Counted from the stretch's first letter, positions 25,137 to 33,829 are shown. The stretch is DNA of 51,928 bases from Acidobacteriota bacterium (GCA_016213725.1 JACQZS010000280.1:1-51928), one strand, 5' to 3'. Program-made: numbers and translations. The notes: generated by a model not told the origin, from the letters alone.

Positions 25137-27076
25137 TGGCGGCACTCCAGAATGAGGGCGGTGTTTTCGATTTTCGCGGTGGTTGGGGTGTCGATCTTAT
25201 AAGCGCGGGCGGCCAGGCCGGCGGGGATGGATTCCGTGTGCGTTTTGGGCTGGCCGTCCTGGGTGTATTGATGGGTGACTTGCAGGGCGCAGGGTTTGCG
25301 CGACGGGGCGGTTTCCGTGGCAAGGCGAATGCTGTCTACGGCCAGGCCTGCGAACTGGTATCGGACGTAGATTTCGGGAGCCGGGGCGGGCAGGGCGACG
25401 GCGTGATCGGTTTCGGGCCAGAGCAGAGACTGCTCCTTGGATTGCATGCTGGGGAACGTGTAGAGGCGCTTCCAGGGGCCTTGCGGTTTGGTCGCCCAGG
25501 CGATGGTGGCGGACTTGCGCGCCGGTGGCGGCAGCGCCTGGGCCTTGCGCGTTTCGGCGGTGAACTTGTCCGGGGCCAGGCCGGTGGAGAGATCGAGGAA
25601 GCGGGCTCCGGCGGCGAAGGCGGTGAGGGGAAATTCGCCGGCATTGGCCAGGCGGTAGGTGAGGATGGCAGGGGCCTCGGTGGTGGGGAGCCAGTAGCCT
25701 TGGGCGCCATCGGTGGAGAAGCGTGCGTCAGCGATGGCGGGGTCGGGCGCGACGTTGTGGCGCGGCCTGGCGCCAGACGTGTAGTGGAGTTCGTTCAAGC
25801 CCGGGTGGAGGGCGGGGAGAGTGCGCGGGTTGACTTGAACTCGCGTGGCGAGGCGGGCGTTGTTGAGCTTGGCTTTGGGGGAGAGGAGGACGGAGAAGAG
25901 GTAGGCGTAGCGGCCGGAGATGAGCGTGCGCGTGCCGTGTTCGGTGGTGGTGAGGGCTTCCGGGGCGGCGGTGAAGACTCCGGTGAAGGGGCCTTCCCGG
26001 CGGCCGGCGGCATGCCACGTACGGCCCTGGTCGATGGAGATATCGACGGCGGCGGATTCGCCGGCAGGCAGTTGAACATCGAGCTGGAATTCGGCGTTGA
26101 TGATGACGTAGGGGCTTTCTACCGGAAAGACCTGCCGGCGCGCCTGGGACAGCGTCGGCTGGTAGTCGAAGCGGCCGGTGGCCCACAGGCGGGCGTCTTT
26201 CTGTGAGCGGGGGCCGTCTTCGGTGCGGATGGAGTATTGAGCGATTTCGCGCGGGAACTCGGTGTAGGTTTTGCCGTCGTAGCGGTAGGGGAGGTAGAAG
26301 AGGCCCGGCTGTTCGGGTTGGAAGTAGCGTGTGAAGGTTTCGCCGGGGCGGAGCTGCCACGCCATGGAGTGGCCTTGCGGGGAGCGCGTGAAGGGGAAGA
26401 GGTAGTTGTCGTTGCGCGTGGAGAAAAGCTCGGCGAGGCCGGGGATGGCGCGCGCGCGGACGTCGGCGGGGTACCAGGGATTGGGCACAAGGTCTGGGTT
26501 CGAGTCGCCGTTGGGGCGGAGTTTATTGAGGAAGATCGAGGGGTCGGCGGCAAGCTGAGCTACGGAGGCGACGGGGCCGGAAGCGGGAGGCGTGCCGTTG
26601 AGTGTGGTGTAGCCGAGCATGTCGGAGTCGAAGTGGTGATAGGCGCCGTCATAGAAAACTTCCGCGACGGTGTGGCCGGTAAGGAACCAGACGCGGGCAT
26701 CGGAGAAGCCGGCGGCCTCATAGACGGCCTCGAGCAGAGGAGCGATGTGGTAGCACAGGCCGAAACCGTAGGAGTTGAGCAGCTTGAGGGGATCGAGGAC
26801 TTCGCCGGATGGCTCCTCATAGGCCCAGCCGGCGATGTGGTAGAAGAAGCCCGGCGCGACAAAGCGGCCGTCGGTGAGGAAGTAGCGCCAGATGGCCTCG
26901 GCGCGCTGCCGAGGGCTGACGGCGCGGGCGTTGCGGCAGATGGTTTCGGCGAACGCTTTGAGGTGGGTGGGGTCGGGCTGGTTGGCTTGAAGCACCTTCG
27001 GAGAGAGGATTTGGGGCGAGGCGGGGGCAGCGAGCAGGAGGGCGGCCAGGAGAACGCGCACGAAGGGCGTCGGCAT
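25133..27076 (-). CDS. Secreted transglutaminase-like protein of unknown function
   Basis: A 647-residue protein with signal peptide MPTPFVRVLLAALLLAAPAS. A papain-like transglutaminase fold is suggested by a C-H-D triad: C108 in YGFGLCYHIAPLLEAV, H135 in LTGHTVAEVFYDG and D150 in YHHFDSDMLGY. This could be a peptidase, amidase or a binding domain; the reaction is unknown. The rest (about 200-647) has beta-rich segments such as QVNPRTLPALHPGLNEL, consistent with Ig-like or sandwich domains. First gene of the operon with DUF5107/TPR and GH42-like. It starts 81 bp downstream of tRNA-Arg on the same strand. Confidence 0.7.
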   Translation of the reverse strand: MPTPFVRVLLAALLLAAPASPQILSPKVLQANQPDPTHLKAFAETICRNARAVSPRQRAEAIWRYFLTDGRFVAPGFFYHIAGWAYEEPSGEVLDPLKLLNSYGFGLCYHIAPLLEAVYEAAGFSDARVWFLTGHTVAEVFYDGAYHHFDSDMLGYTTLNGTPPASGPVASVAQLAADPSIFLNKLRPNGDSNPDLVPNPWYPADVRARAIPGLAELFSTRNDNYLFPFTRSPQGHSMAWQLRPGETFTRYFQPEQPGLFYLPYRYDGKTYTEFPREIAQYSIRTEDGPRSQKDARLWATGRFDYQPTLSQARRQVFPVESPYVIINAEFQLDVQLPAGESAAVDISIDQGRTWHAAGRREGPFTGVFTAAPEALTTTEHGTRTLISGRYAYLFSVLLSPKAKLNNARLATRVQVNPRTLPALHPGLNELHYTSGARPRHNVAPDPAIADARFSTDGAQGYWLPTTEAPAILTYRLANAGEFPLTAFAAGARFLDLSTGLAPDKFTAETRKAQALPPPARKSATIAWATKPQGPWKRLYTFPSMQSKEQSLLWPETDHAVALPAPAPEIYVRYQFAGLAVDSIRLATETAPSRKPCALQVTHQYTQDGQPKTHTESIPAGLAARAYKIDTPTTAKIENTALILECRQ

Positions 27077-27157
27077 GGGGGAATTGTAGAACGGGTTGGG
27101 TTTGTAAGGGTTGAGTGGAAGAGGCTTGCCGGGGGGAAAGAATGAACGGGAGGGGGA

Positions 27158-27234
27158 TGGTGCGCCCGGAGTGATTCGAACACCCGACCTACTGGTTCGT
27201 AGCCAGTTGCTCTATCCAGCTGAGCTACGGGCGC
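27158..27234 (-). tRNA. tRNA-Arg (anticodon ACG)
   Basis: On the minus strand GCGCCCG pairs with CGGGCGC. The D arm GCTC/GAGC, anticodon stem ACTGG/CCAGT enclosing CTACGAA (anticodon ACG) and T arm GGGTG-TTCGAAT-CACTC are all intact; A34 would be edited to inosine to read CGU/CGC/CGA. The discriminator A is followed by encoded CCA. Length with CCA is 77 nt. The + strand composition changes from G-rich to neutral here. Confidence 0.97.
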
Positions 27235-27252
27235 ACAGCAGAACTGAATAAC

Positions 27253-27282
27253 AGTATAGCGTTTGGGGGCCGCGGTGGGCAA
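27253..27282 (-). promoter_or_regulatory. Probable promoter of tRNA-Arg
   Basis: On the minus strand TTGCCC (complement of 27277-27282) and TATACT (complement of 27253-27258) are separated by 18 bp. The -10 matches 5 of 6 consensus bases, and it ends 18 nt before the tRNA, giving a short leader. Confidence 0.6.
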
Positions 27283-27308
27283 CAACGGCTACAATAGAGG
27301 GGAGCAAC

Positions 27309-27986
27309 ATGGATTCTGCGAATCTGGACCGCACTCTGGATAAGATGCGGCGCGACTGGGATGAGCGCGCCCGGGAAAACGCCCGCTTCTACGTCAATAC
27401 CGAACGGACCGATTGGACCGACCAGGACTTCTTCGCTTCCGGCGAGCGCACGCTGGCCGAGGAGATTCTCACCGACCTCACCAATATCTGCCAGGGCCGC
27501 GACCCCAAGAAAATGAAAGTGCTGGAGATCGGCTGCGGAGCCGGGCGAGTCACCCGCGCGCTCTCCGGCTACTTCGGCGAGGTCCACGCCGTGGACGTGA
27601 GCGGCGAGATGGTGGCGCAGGCGCAGGCGGCGCTGAAAAGCCGCCCCAATGCCCGCGTCTACCAGAACAACGGCATGGATCTCTCAGTCGTTCCAGTTGG
27701 GGACTTCGACTTCGCCTTCTCCACCATCGTCTTCCAGCACATCCCCAGCCGGGAGGTCATCGAAAACTACGTGAAGGAAGTGCATCGCCTCCTGCGGCCA
27801 GGCGCGCTCTTCAAGTTCCAGGTGCAGGGAGATCCCACGCTCCAGACCGACGCCGACGACACTTGGCTCGGCGTTCCATTCTCTGACGAGCAGGCCGTGG
27901 AAATGGCTAAACGCTGTGGCTTCGAGCCGCGATACCGGCACGGCGCCGGCGAACAGTACTTCTGGCTCTGGTTCTTCAAGAAATAG
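27309..27986 (+). CDS. Class I SAM-dependent methyltransferase
   Basis: A 225-residue cytosolic methyltransferase. Motif I is VLEIGCGAGRVTRAL near residues 71-85, followed by VHAVDVSGEMV, the acidic DFDFAFSTIVFQHIP and a late RLLRPGALFKFQ. There is no obvious substrate-binding domain, so the target is unknown. GAGGGGAG lies 4-11 nt before the ATG. A TACAAT at 27290-27295 resembles a -10, but would put the transcript start inside the Shine-Dalgarno region. It converges with the GntR gene, ends 10 bp apart. Confidence 0.88.
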   Translation: MDSANLDRTLDKMRRDWDERARENARFYVNTERTDWTDQDFFASGERTLAEEILTDLTNICQGRDPKKMKVLEIGCGAGRVTRALSGYFGEVHAVDVSGEMVAQAQAALKSRPNARVYQNNGMDLSVVPVGDFDFAFSTIVFQHIPSREVIENYVKEVHRLLRPGALFKFQVQGDPTLQTDADDTWLGVPFSDEQAVEMAKRCGFEPRYRHGAGEQYFWLWFFKK

Positions 27987-27996
27987 GACGCCGCCG

Positions 27997-28746
27997 CTAC
28001 TCGGCGCGCCGCGGCGCCATGCGCCAGCGGGAGCCGTTGGGCTCTTCAGCGAACTTCAGCAGCTCTTCCAGCGCGTATCGGATGTGGTGGCGGATCGCCT
28101 CATCCGCGCGGTTCAGTTCTCCGGAGCAGAGAGATTCCGCCAGTTCGGAGTGGTAGTGCGGGGGCAGCGGGTGGATCTGCGCCGCGGTATCGGAAAGCCA
28201 GCTGAACAGCAGATCCTGCTCCCGCTCAATGGCGAAGCGCAGCAGCGGGCTGCCCGCGATTTCGGCGATGCGGAGATGGAAGTTCACATGGAACTGGCGC
28301 ACGGAGAAACGGTAATCCGCGTCTGCGTCGTGGCTTTCCCAGTCTGCATAGAGGCCGTCGAGCTTCTGGGCCAGGCGCAGGATCTCGGCTTTGTCGCGCG
28401 CCTTGGCGCGCTGGGCGAACAGGCGCGCAGACTGGCTTTCCAGCGCTTCCCGCAGCGTGTACCGGTCGCGGATCTCGTCGCGGCGCAACATCCGCACGCG
28501 CGTGCCCACCCGCGGACGGCTTTCCAGTAGTCCGTCGTTCACCAGGCGCTGCAGCGCCTCGGCCACGGGCAGCAGGCTCATGCCGAACTCATCGGCGAGG
28601 CGGCGGCGCGAGAGCGCGGCGCCAGGCGGATAGATCCCCTTCAAAACTCGTTCCCGCACCAGGCGGTAGGCTCGCTGGGCTAGCGTGTCTTCCGCGCCTG
28701 CAACTGGCGGGAGGACGGACGATTGTTCTGGCTCCGGATCTGACAT
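27997..28746 (-). CDS. GntR-family transcriptional regulator, FCD subfamily
   Basis: A 249-residue repressor-type protein. The winged helix lies at about 24-85 (ILKGIYPPGA-like start, LADEFGMS, then LVNDGLLESRPRVGTRV). The all-helical FCD ligand domain fills about 95-230 (RYTLREALES, FHVNFHLRIAEIAG, HHIRYALEEL). The usual PVREAL of the recognition helix reads PVAEAL, losing an Arg that commonly contacts DNA. FCD regulators often sense organic acids or sugar acids. It follows tatC by 25 bp on the same strand, so it may be cotranscribed with tatA-tatC. Confidence 0.85.
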   Translation of the reverse strand: MSDPEPEQSSVLPPVAGAEDTLAQRAYRLVRERVLKGIYPPGAALSRRRLADEFGMSLLPVAEALQRLVNDGLLESRPRVGTRVRMLRRDEIRDRYTLREALESQSARLFAQRAKARDKAEILRLAQKLDGLYADWESHDADADYRFSVRQFHVNFHLRIAEIAGSPLLRFAIEREQDLLFSWLSDTAAQIHPLPPHYHSELAESLCSGELNRADEAIRHHIRYALEELLKFAEEPNGSRWRMAPRRAE

Positions 28747-28771
28747 GACAGAAACCGCTAAACGATCCAGT

Positions 28772-29881
28772 CTACTTGATCAGGAAGGGCCACTTCCAGG
28801 TCCAATGCAGTCCGAACTTGATGGAGGCGAACCAGAGCGTCGCGCCAATCACGGCCGCCACAGCCAGCAGGAACAGGATCACCTTACCCCACGGGAACCG
28901 GCGCCCTTCTCGCGACAGCACCAGCAGGTAGCTGGCAAAGACGCCCACGAAATAGAGCACGATCATCGGGGCGGCGAAGATGGTGAGGTTCATCACGTCC
29001 GGCGTGGGCGTGATAATCGCCGCGGCGACGACGATCAGCAGGATGGCATAGCGCGAGTGCGCCAGCAGGAAGCGCGGCGAAGCGATGCGCAGCAGGGTGA
29101 GGAAAAAGATGAGGATCGGCAGCTCAAAAACCAGCGCCACGCCAAGGATGACGTTCACGAAGAGGTCGAAGTACTCCGTGATGGAAATGTAGGGCCGCAC
29201 CCCCATGGTGCTGCCGATGCCCAGCAGGAAGGTCAGGCCGAAGCGGAAGGCGACGAAGTACGCGAAGGCGCCGCCGAGAATGAAGAGGCCGGCCGTGGAG
29301 AAGATGAACGGAACCGCAAGCCGGCGCTCGCGTTTGTACAGGCCCGGCGCAATGAAGGACCACACCTGGTACAGGATCCACGGAGACGCGATGAACAGGC
29401 CCGCGAGGATCGGCAGCTTCACCCAGATGATGGTGAAGGCTTCCGTAGGCGTGAGCTGGGCCAGGTCCGGGGGATAGCCGAGCTGCTTCAGGGCAGCCAC
29501 CGCCGGCTGGCGGACCGCGTTCCACAGCTCGTTCGTGAAGAAGATGCAGCCGATGAAGGCGATGCCGAGACCTGAAAGCGCCCGAATAATACGCAGGCGC
29601 AGCTCTTCCAGGTGCTCAAGGAAAGACATGCGGAGCATGCCGTCTTCCTCATCATCGCCATCATCGTCTTTTTTGGGTTCAGCCGCGGGCGGGTTGGCGG
29701 GCGGCTGTGCCGGGGGATCGACCTTGGCGGGAACAGAGGATTCGGCAGGCACAGGAAGCGTGTCCTGGGCATGATGGTCCTCTTTGGCGAACGGATCGCC
29801 GGAGCTTTCTGGCGTCAAGCGGCCGTCGTGCTCCGGATCGATTTCCGGCCGCGGGTCTTGCGGGTCAATGTTGTCCGGCAT
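28772..29881 (-). CDS. tatC: Sec-independent translocase subunit TatC, with long N-terminal extension
   Basis: A 369-residue protein. The TatC core begins near residue 82 (MLRMSFLEHLEELRLRI), with PTEAFTIIWVKLPILAG and later segments giving six membrane spans. TatC binds the twin-arginine signal in the inner membrane. About 80 residues at the start are Pro/Asp/Glu-rich and presumably disordered; a start at M82 or M85 would remove them, but the frame from 29881 is uninterrupted and 45 bp from tatA. A hydrophobic C-terminal segment (VILFLLAVAAVIGATLWF) may be one span more than usual. Confidence 0.92.
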   Translation of the reverse strand: MPDNIDPQDPRPEIDPEHDGRLTPESSGDPFAKEDHHAQDTLPVPAESSVPAKVDPPAQPPANPPAAEPKKDDDGDDEEDGMLRMSFLEHLEELRLRIIRALSGLGIAFIGCIFFTNELWNAVRQPAVAALKQLGYPPDLAQLTPTEAFTIIWVKLPILAGLFIASPWILYQVWSFIAPGLYKRERRLAVPFIFSTAGLFILGGAFAYFVAFRFGLTFLLGIGSTMGVRPYISITEYFDLFVNVILGVALVFELPILIFFLTLLRIASPRFLLAHSRYAILLIVVAAAIITPTPDVMNLTIFAAPMIVLYFVGVFASYLLVLSREGRRFPWGKVILFLLAVAAVIGATLWFASIKFGLHWTWKWPFLIK

Positions 29882-29926
29882 TGGGGCGTTACTACTGCTT
29901 CCTAACTCAGAACCGGTGTAGCGAGG

Positions 29927-30430
29927 CTAGGCCGCCGCCGGCTTTTCAGGCGATGACGGCGCAGCCTCGGCGCTGGCCGGGGCAGAGTCTGTCGGGACTG
30001 TGCCTTCGGCGGCTGCGAGGACTGGAGCCGCGTCGGCCGCTTGTACGGCCTCACCGGTGCTGTCGGCGCCCTGAGTTGCGGAAGCGCTTACGGTGGACGA
30101 ATCCGTGGACGTTGTCGACGAATCGTACGAATCGGGATATTCGTAAGCCCCGTAGTCGTACGAAGAGTCGTAGTTGTAGCTACTGATCTCGCTGCTGTAC
30201 TCGTTGGTGACCTGCGAAAGGGTGTCAGCCTCCTTCTTGATGTCGGAGGTTTCCCTTTCCAGGTTCGCCATTTCCCTATGCCAGGTGTCCTTCAATTCAC
30301 TGGACGCCCGGCGAAACTCACCAATGGCCTTGGCAATCTGTTTGCCGACCTCAGGAAGCTTCTTGGGCCCGAACAGCAGCAACGCCAACACAAAAATGAC
30401 AAGAGTTTCTTGCCAGCCTAGCGGACCCAT
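29927..30430 (-). CDS. tatA: TatA/TatB-type translocase protein with Tyr/Ser/Asp-rich tail
   Basis: A 167-residue protein. The N-terminus has the single membrane helix (LVIFVLALLLFG), the FGPKKLPEVGKQ hinge and the amphipathic helix (IAKAIGEFRRASSEL) of TatA/TatB. The rest is unusual: from about residue 78 it is rich in Tyr, Ser, Asp and Thr (YDSSYDYGAYEYPDSYDSS), then an Ala/Pro/Glu-rich end. Whether it acts as TatA or TatB cannot be told. It is followed by tatC at 45 bp. Its 5' region is shared with the divergent rhamnosidase gene. Confidence 0.88.
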   Translation of the reverse strand: MGPLGWQETLVIFVLALLLFGPKKLPEVGKQIAKAIGEFRRASSELKDTWHREMANLERETSDIKKEADTLSQVTNEYSSEISSYNYDSSYDYGAYEYPDSYDSSTTSTDSSTVSASATQGADSTGEAVQAADAAPVLAAAEGTVPTDSAPASAEAAPSSPEKPAAA

Positions 30431-30560
30431 CCGGAGAACTCCTTCTATCGAACCTATCCCTGATGATAGCGAAGTGGGCGTTGGATTTCAGCAGGCGCGG
30501 CAGGCGAGCCGGCCCGGGGGCCTCCGGCCGGGCCTCCCCCATCGCCGCACACCCCGCTGG

Positions 30561-30566
30561 TATAAG
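30561..30566 (+). promoter_or_regulatory. Candidate -10 box of the rhamnosidase gene
   Basis: TATAAG lies 15 nt before the ATG at 30581. Transcription from it would begin around 30573, so a GTG start at 30569 would be outside the transcript; this favours the ATG and implies a leader of only a few nucleotides. No good -35 is visible at the right distance (30538-30543 is CCCATC). Confidence 0.3.
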
Positions 30567-30580
30567 CTGTGATCGACCCA

Positions 30581-33500
30581 ATGTATCGCCAGATTCTCCT
30601 CCTCTCCCTGTGCGGCGCGCTGCCCGGCTGGGCCGCACTCCACCCCGTTCATCTCCGCTGTGAATACCTGACAAATCCAACCGGCATTGAAGCGGCCCGG
30701 CCCCGGCTCAGTTGGGTGCTGGAGTCCCGCCCCGCGGCGGAGAGAAACCGCACACAGAGCGCCTACCGGATCGTGGTCTCCTCCGCCGGCGGAACCGTTT
30801 GGGACAGCGGAAAGACCGGCTCCGGCGCCCAGGCCCAGGTGGAGTACGCGGGCAAGCCGCTGGAAGCGGGCCGCCCCTATGAGTGGAAGGTGCAGGTTTG
30901 GGATGACCGCGGCCGGCCGTCCGGCTGGAGCGAAACCGCCCGCTGGTCCATGGGCCTCATCCACCCCGCCCGCTGGGCGGCGCAGTGGATCTTCGATCCC
31001 GCCGCCGTCGTGCCGCCGGACGCCGATGCCAAGGCCCGTATCTCCGCCCATTCCGGCTATTGCTCGCGCATGTCAGACCAGGCGTCGCTCGAAAAGTGGG
31101 TCGGCGTCGACCTCGGCGCGGTCAAAACCGTGGACGCCGTCCGCCTCTGGCCGGCGCGCGCCGAAGAGGGCGGGCCATCGTACCTGTTCCCGCGGCGCTA
31201 CACCATCGAGGTGGCGTCCGACGCCAAGTTCACCGACGCGCGCATCATCGTAGACCGGTCCAAGCAGGATCAGGCCGTGCCGCCGCCCGATACCCCCCTG
31301 GACGTCCGCTTCGCCCCGGTCGCCACGCGGTTCCTGCGCCTGGTGCGCTTTGAAACCCCGAACTTCCGCGAGGTGGCGCACGCGCTCGTGCTGGCCGAGA
31401 TGGAGGTCCTCGCCGGCGGCGTGAACGTGGCCGCGAAAGCCAACGTCATTCCCTTCGACAACCTCGAAAATGCCGGCTGTTCGCGCCTCTATCTCACCGA
31501 TGGGCGCACCGCCTTTTCCGCCGGCGCTCCGCCCGTACAGCCCGTCTCTGAATTCCGCCGGAGCTTCCAGGTCGGCGCCAAGATCAAACGGGCGGTGGCC
31601 TATGCCACGGCGCGCGGCGTCTATCAGCTGCGCATCAACGGCAAAGCGGTGGACGACCGCGTGCTCGCCCCTGATTTCACAGACTACGCCCGCCGCATCC
31701 AGTACCAGACCTATGACGTCACCTCGCTGCTCGCCCCCGGCGAAAACGTCGCCGCCGCGCTGGTGGGCGCCGGCTGGTATTCGGGACGCGTGGGACTCTA
31801 CCGCCGCCATATGTACGGCACCCAGCCGCAGCTGCTGGTCCGGCTGGAAATCGAACTCGCCAACGGCCAGACCCTCGTGGTCGTCTCCGATCCCTCCTGG
31901 AAGCGCAATCCCGCGCCCCCCATCGTCTCCTCCGACATGCTCGACGGCGAATGGCGCGACGCCCGCCGCGAAGCCCCCGGCTGGGACCGCCCCGGATTTT
32001 CAGACGCCGCCTGGCCCGCCGCCCTGGCAGATCCGAAGCTGGGCGACGCCGTGATCTCCGCGCAGCGCAACGAGCCCATCCGGCCGCTGATGGAGTTGAA
32101 GCCCCAGGCCGTGACCGAACCGCGCCCCGGCGTCTACATCTACGACATGGGCCAGAACATGGTGGGCTGGTGCCGCATCGCGGCGCGCGGCCAGGCCGGC
32201 TCCACCATGAAAATCCGCTTCGGCGAAGCTCTCTCCGAAGACGGCTCGCTCTACACCATCAACCTCCGCGGCGCGCGGCAGACAGACCAATATACGTTCG
32301 CCGGCTCCGGCCAGGAGAGCTTCGAGCCTCTGTTCACCTACCACGGCTTCCGCTATGTGGAGGTGAGCGGCGCGGCCGAAAAGCCCACCCTCACCGGCCG
32401 CGTCATCCACTCCGCGGCGCCCGCCGCCGGCCAGTTCAAAACCTCCGACGCCATGCTCAACCGCCTCATGGCCAACATCCTGTGGTCGCAGCGCGGCAAC
32501 CTCTACTCCGTCCCGACAGACTGCCCCCAGCGCGACGAGCGCCTGGGCTGGATGGGCGATGCCCAGACCTTCTCCCAAACCATGATCTTCAACATGGACA
32601 TGGCCGCCTTCTTCACCAAGTGGATTCTCGATATCCGCGACGATCAGGCGCCCACCGGCCAGTTCCCGGATTACGCGCCCAACCCCGGCATTCGGGACAC
32701 TCCGCCCAAGCAGGTCGGCGCGCCCGCCTGGGGCGACGCCGGCGTCATCGTGCCCTGGCGCATGTGGCAGAACTACGCCGACCGCCGCCTTCTCGCCGAG
32801 CACTACGAGGCCGCCCGCCGCTGGGTGGATTTCATCGAGAAGAACAACCCGAACGGCTTGTGGCTCACCGCGCGCGCCGCCGATTACAACGACTGGGTGA
32901 ACGGCGATTTCGTCATCCTCGACGGCTGGCCCACCTCCGGCGCCGCCATCCCCAAGCCGATCTTCGCCACGGCCTTCTGGGCCCACTCGACTGACCTCCT
33001 CTCCCGCATGGCCGCCGTGCTCGAAAAGAAGGACGACGCCGAGCGCTACGCCGCCCTCCATTCCAGGATCAAGGCCGCCTTCAATCGCGAGTGGGTGAAA
33101 GCCGATGGGCGGATTGAGGGCGACACGCAGGCCTCCTACGCCCTCGCCCTGCACTTCAATCTGCTGCCTCCGGCGCAGCGCGCCGCCGCCATGAAACACC
33201 TGCTGGCCGCCATCGATCGCTACAAGGGCCACCTCTCCACCGGCATCCACGCCACCAGCCGCCTCATGCTGGAGCTCACCCGCGAGGGCCGCCCCGATAC
33301 CGCCTACCACTTGGCCATGCTCAAGGAGTTCCCGTCGTGGGGCTTCATGATCGAGAATGGCGCCACCACCATCTGGGAACGGTGGGACGGCTACATCAAG
33401 GGCCGCGGCTTTCAGAATCCCGGCATGAATTCGCTCAACCACTGGGCGTTCGGCTCCGTCGGCGAATGGATGTGGAGGACCATCGTCGGCCTCAATCCCG

Positions 33501-33781
33501 ACGACGCGGCCCCCGGCTGGGCGCACTTTGAGGTGCGGCCGGTTCCGGGCGGGGGGCTCACTTCCGCCGAAGGCAGCTACGATTCCATCCGTGGACCCAT
33601 CCGCGTGGCCTGGGACGCCGCCGGAGGATTCGTCACCGTGCGCGTGTCGGTGCCTCCCAACGCCAGGGCCACCGTCTACGTGCCGACATCGGATCCGGCC
33701 AGCGTCACCGAAGGCGGCAAGCCGGTGAAAGCGGTCAGCGAGGTCGGCAGCGGAGAGTACACGTTCCGGGCGCGCCTGTGA
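30581..33781 (+). CDS. Secreted GH78 alpha-L-rhamnosidase with an inserted discoidin-like domain
   Basis: From the ATG at 30581 the protein is 1066 residues with a signal peptide (MYRQILLLSLCGALPGWA). It begins with the N-terminal sandwich (LRCEYLTNPTGIE, RPRLSWVLES). Residues ~150-285 resemble an F5/8-type C (discoidin) domain (WVGVDLGAVKTVDAVRLWP), inserted before the second sandwich. The catalytic barrel has CPQRDERLGW (648-657), whose D652/E653 hold the expected general acid, and IWERWDG with E933 as likely base. The enzyme removes terminal L-rhamnose from plant polysaccharides or glycosides. It faces tatA and is not clearly in an operon. Confidence 0.93.
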   Translation: MYRQILLLSLCGALPGWAALHPVHLRCEYLTNPTGIEAARPRLSWVLESRPAAERNRTQSAYRIVVSSAGGTVWDSGKTGSGAQAQVEYAGKPLEAGRPYEWKVQVWDDRGRPSGWSETARWSMGLIHPARWAAQWIFDPAAVVPPDADAKARISAHSGYCSRMSDQASLEKWVGVDLGAVKTVDAVRLWPARAEEGGPSYLFPRRYTIEVASDAKFTDARIIVDRSKQDQAVPPPDTPLDVRFAPVATRFLRLVRFETPNFREVAHALVLAEMEVLAGGVNVAAKANVIPFDNLENAGCSRLYLTDGRTAFSAGAPPVQPVSEFRRSFQVGAKIKRAVAYATARGVYQLRINGKAVDDRVLAPDFTDYARRIQYQTYDVTSLLAPGENVAAALVGAGWYSGRVGLYRRHMYGTQPQLLVRLEIELANGQTLVVVSDPSWKRNPAPPIVSSDMLDGEWRDARREAPGWDRPGFSDAAWPAALADPKLGDAVISAQRNEPIRPLMELKPQAVTEPRPGVYIYDMGQNMVGWCRIAARGQAGSTMKIRFGEALSEDGSLYTINLRGARQTDQYTFAGSGQESFEPLFTYHGFRYVEVSGAAEKPTLTGRVIHSAAPAAGQFKTSDAMLNRLMANILWSQRGNLYSVPTDCPQRDERLGWMGDAQTFSQTMIFNMDMAAFFTKWILDIRDDQAPTGQFPDYAPNPGIRDTPPKQVGAPAWGDAGVIVPWRMWQNYADRRLLAEHYEAARRWVDFIEKNNPNGLWLTARAADYNDWVNGDFVILDGWPTSGAAIPKPIFATAFWAHSTDLLSRMAAVLEKKDDAERYAALHSRIKAAFNREWVKADGRIEGDTQASYALALHFNLLPPAQRAAAMKHLLAAIDRYKGHLSTGIHATSRLMLELTREGRPDTAYHLAMLKEFPSWGFMIENGATTIWERWDGYIKGRGFQNPGMNSLNHWAFGSVGEWMWRTIVGLNPDDAAPGWAHFEVRPVPGGGLTSAEGSYDSIRGPIRVAWDAAGGFVTVRVSVPPNARATVYVPTSDPASVTEGGKPVKAVSEVGSGEYTFRARL

Positions 33782-33829
33782 CCGCCATCCGCTGAGCGCC
33801 GTCTGGACCCCGAAGCTCGATCCGCAGGC

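Noticed and set aside
27158-27308. Integrative element at tRNA-Arg
   Set aside because: The composition switch at the tRNA is suggestive, but no integrase and no partial tRNA repeat were noticed in the window, so only the switch itself is reported.
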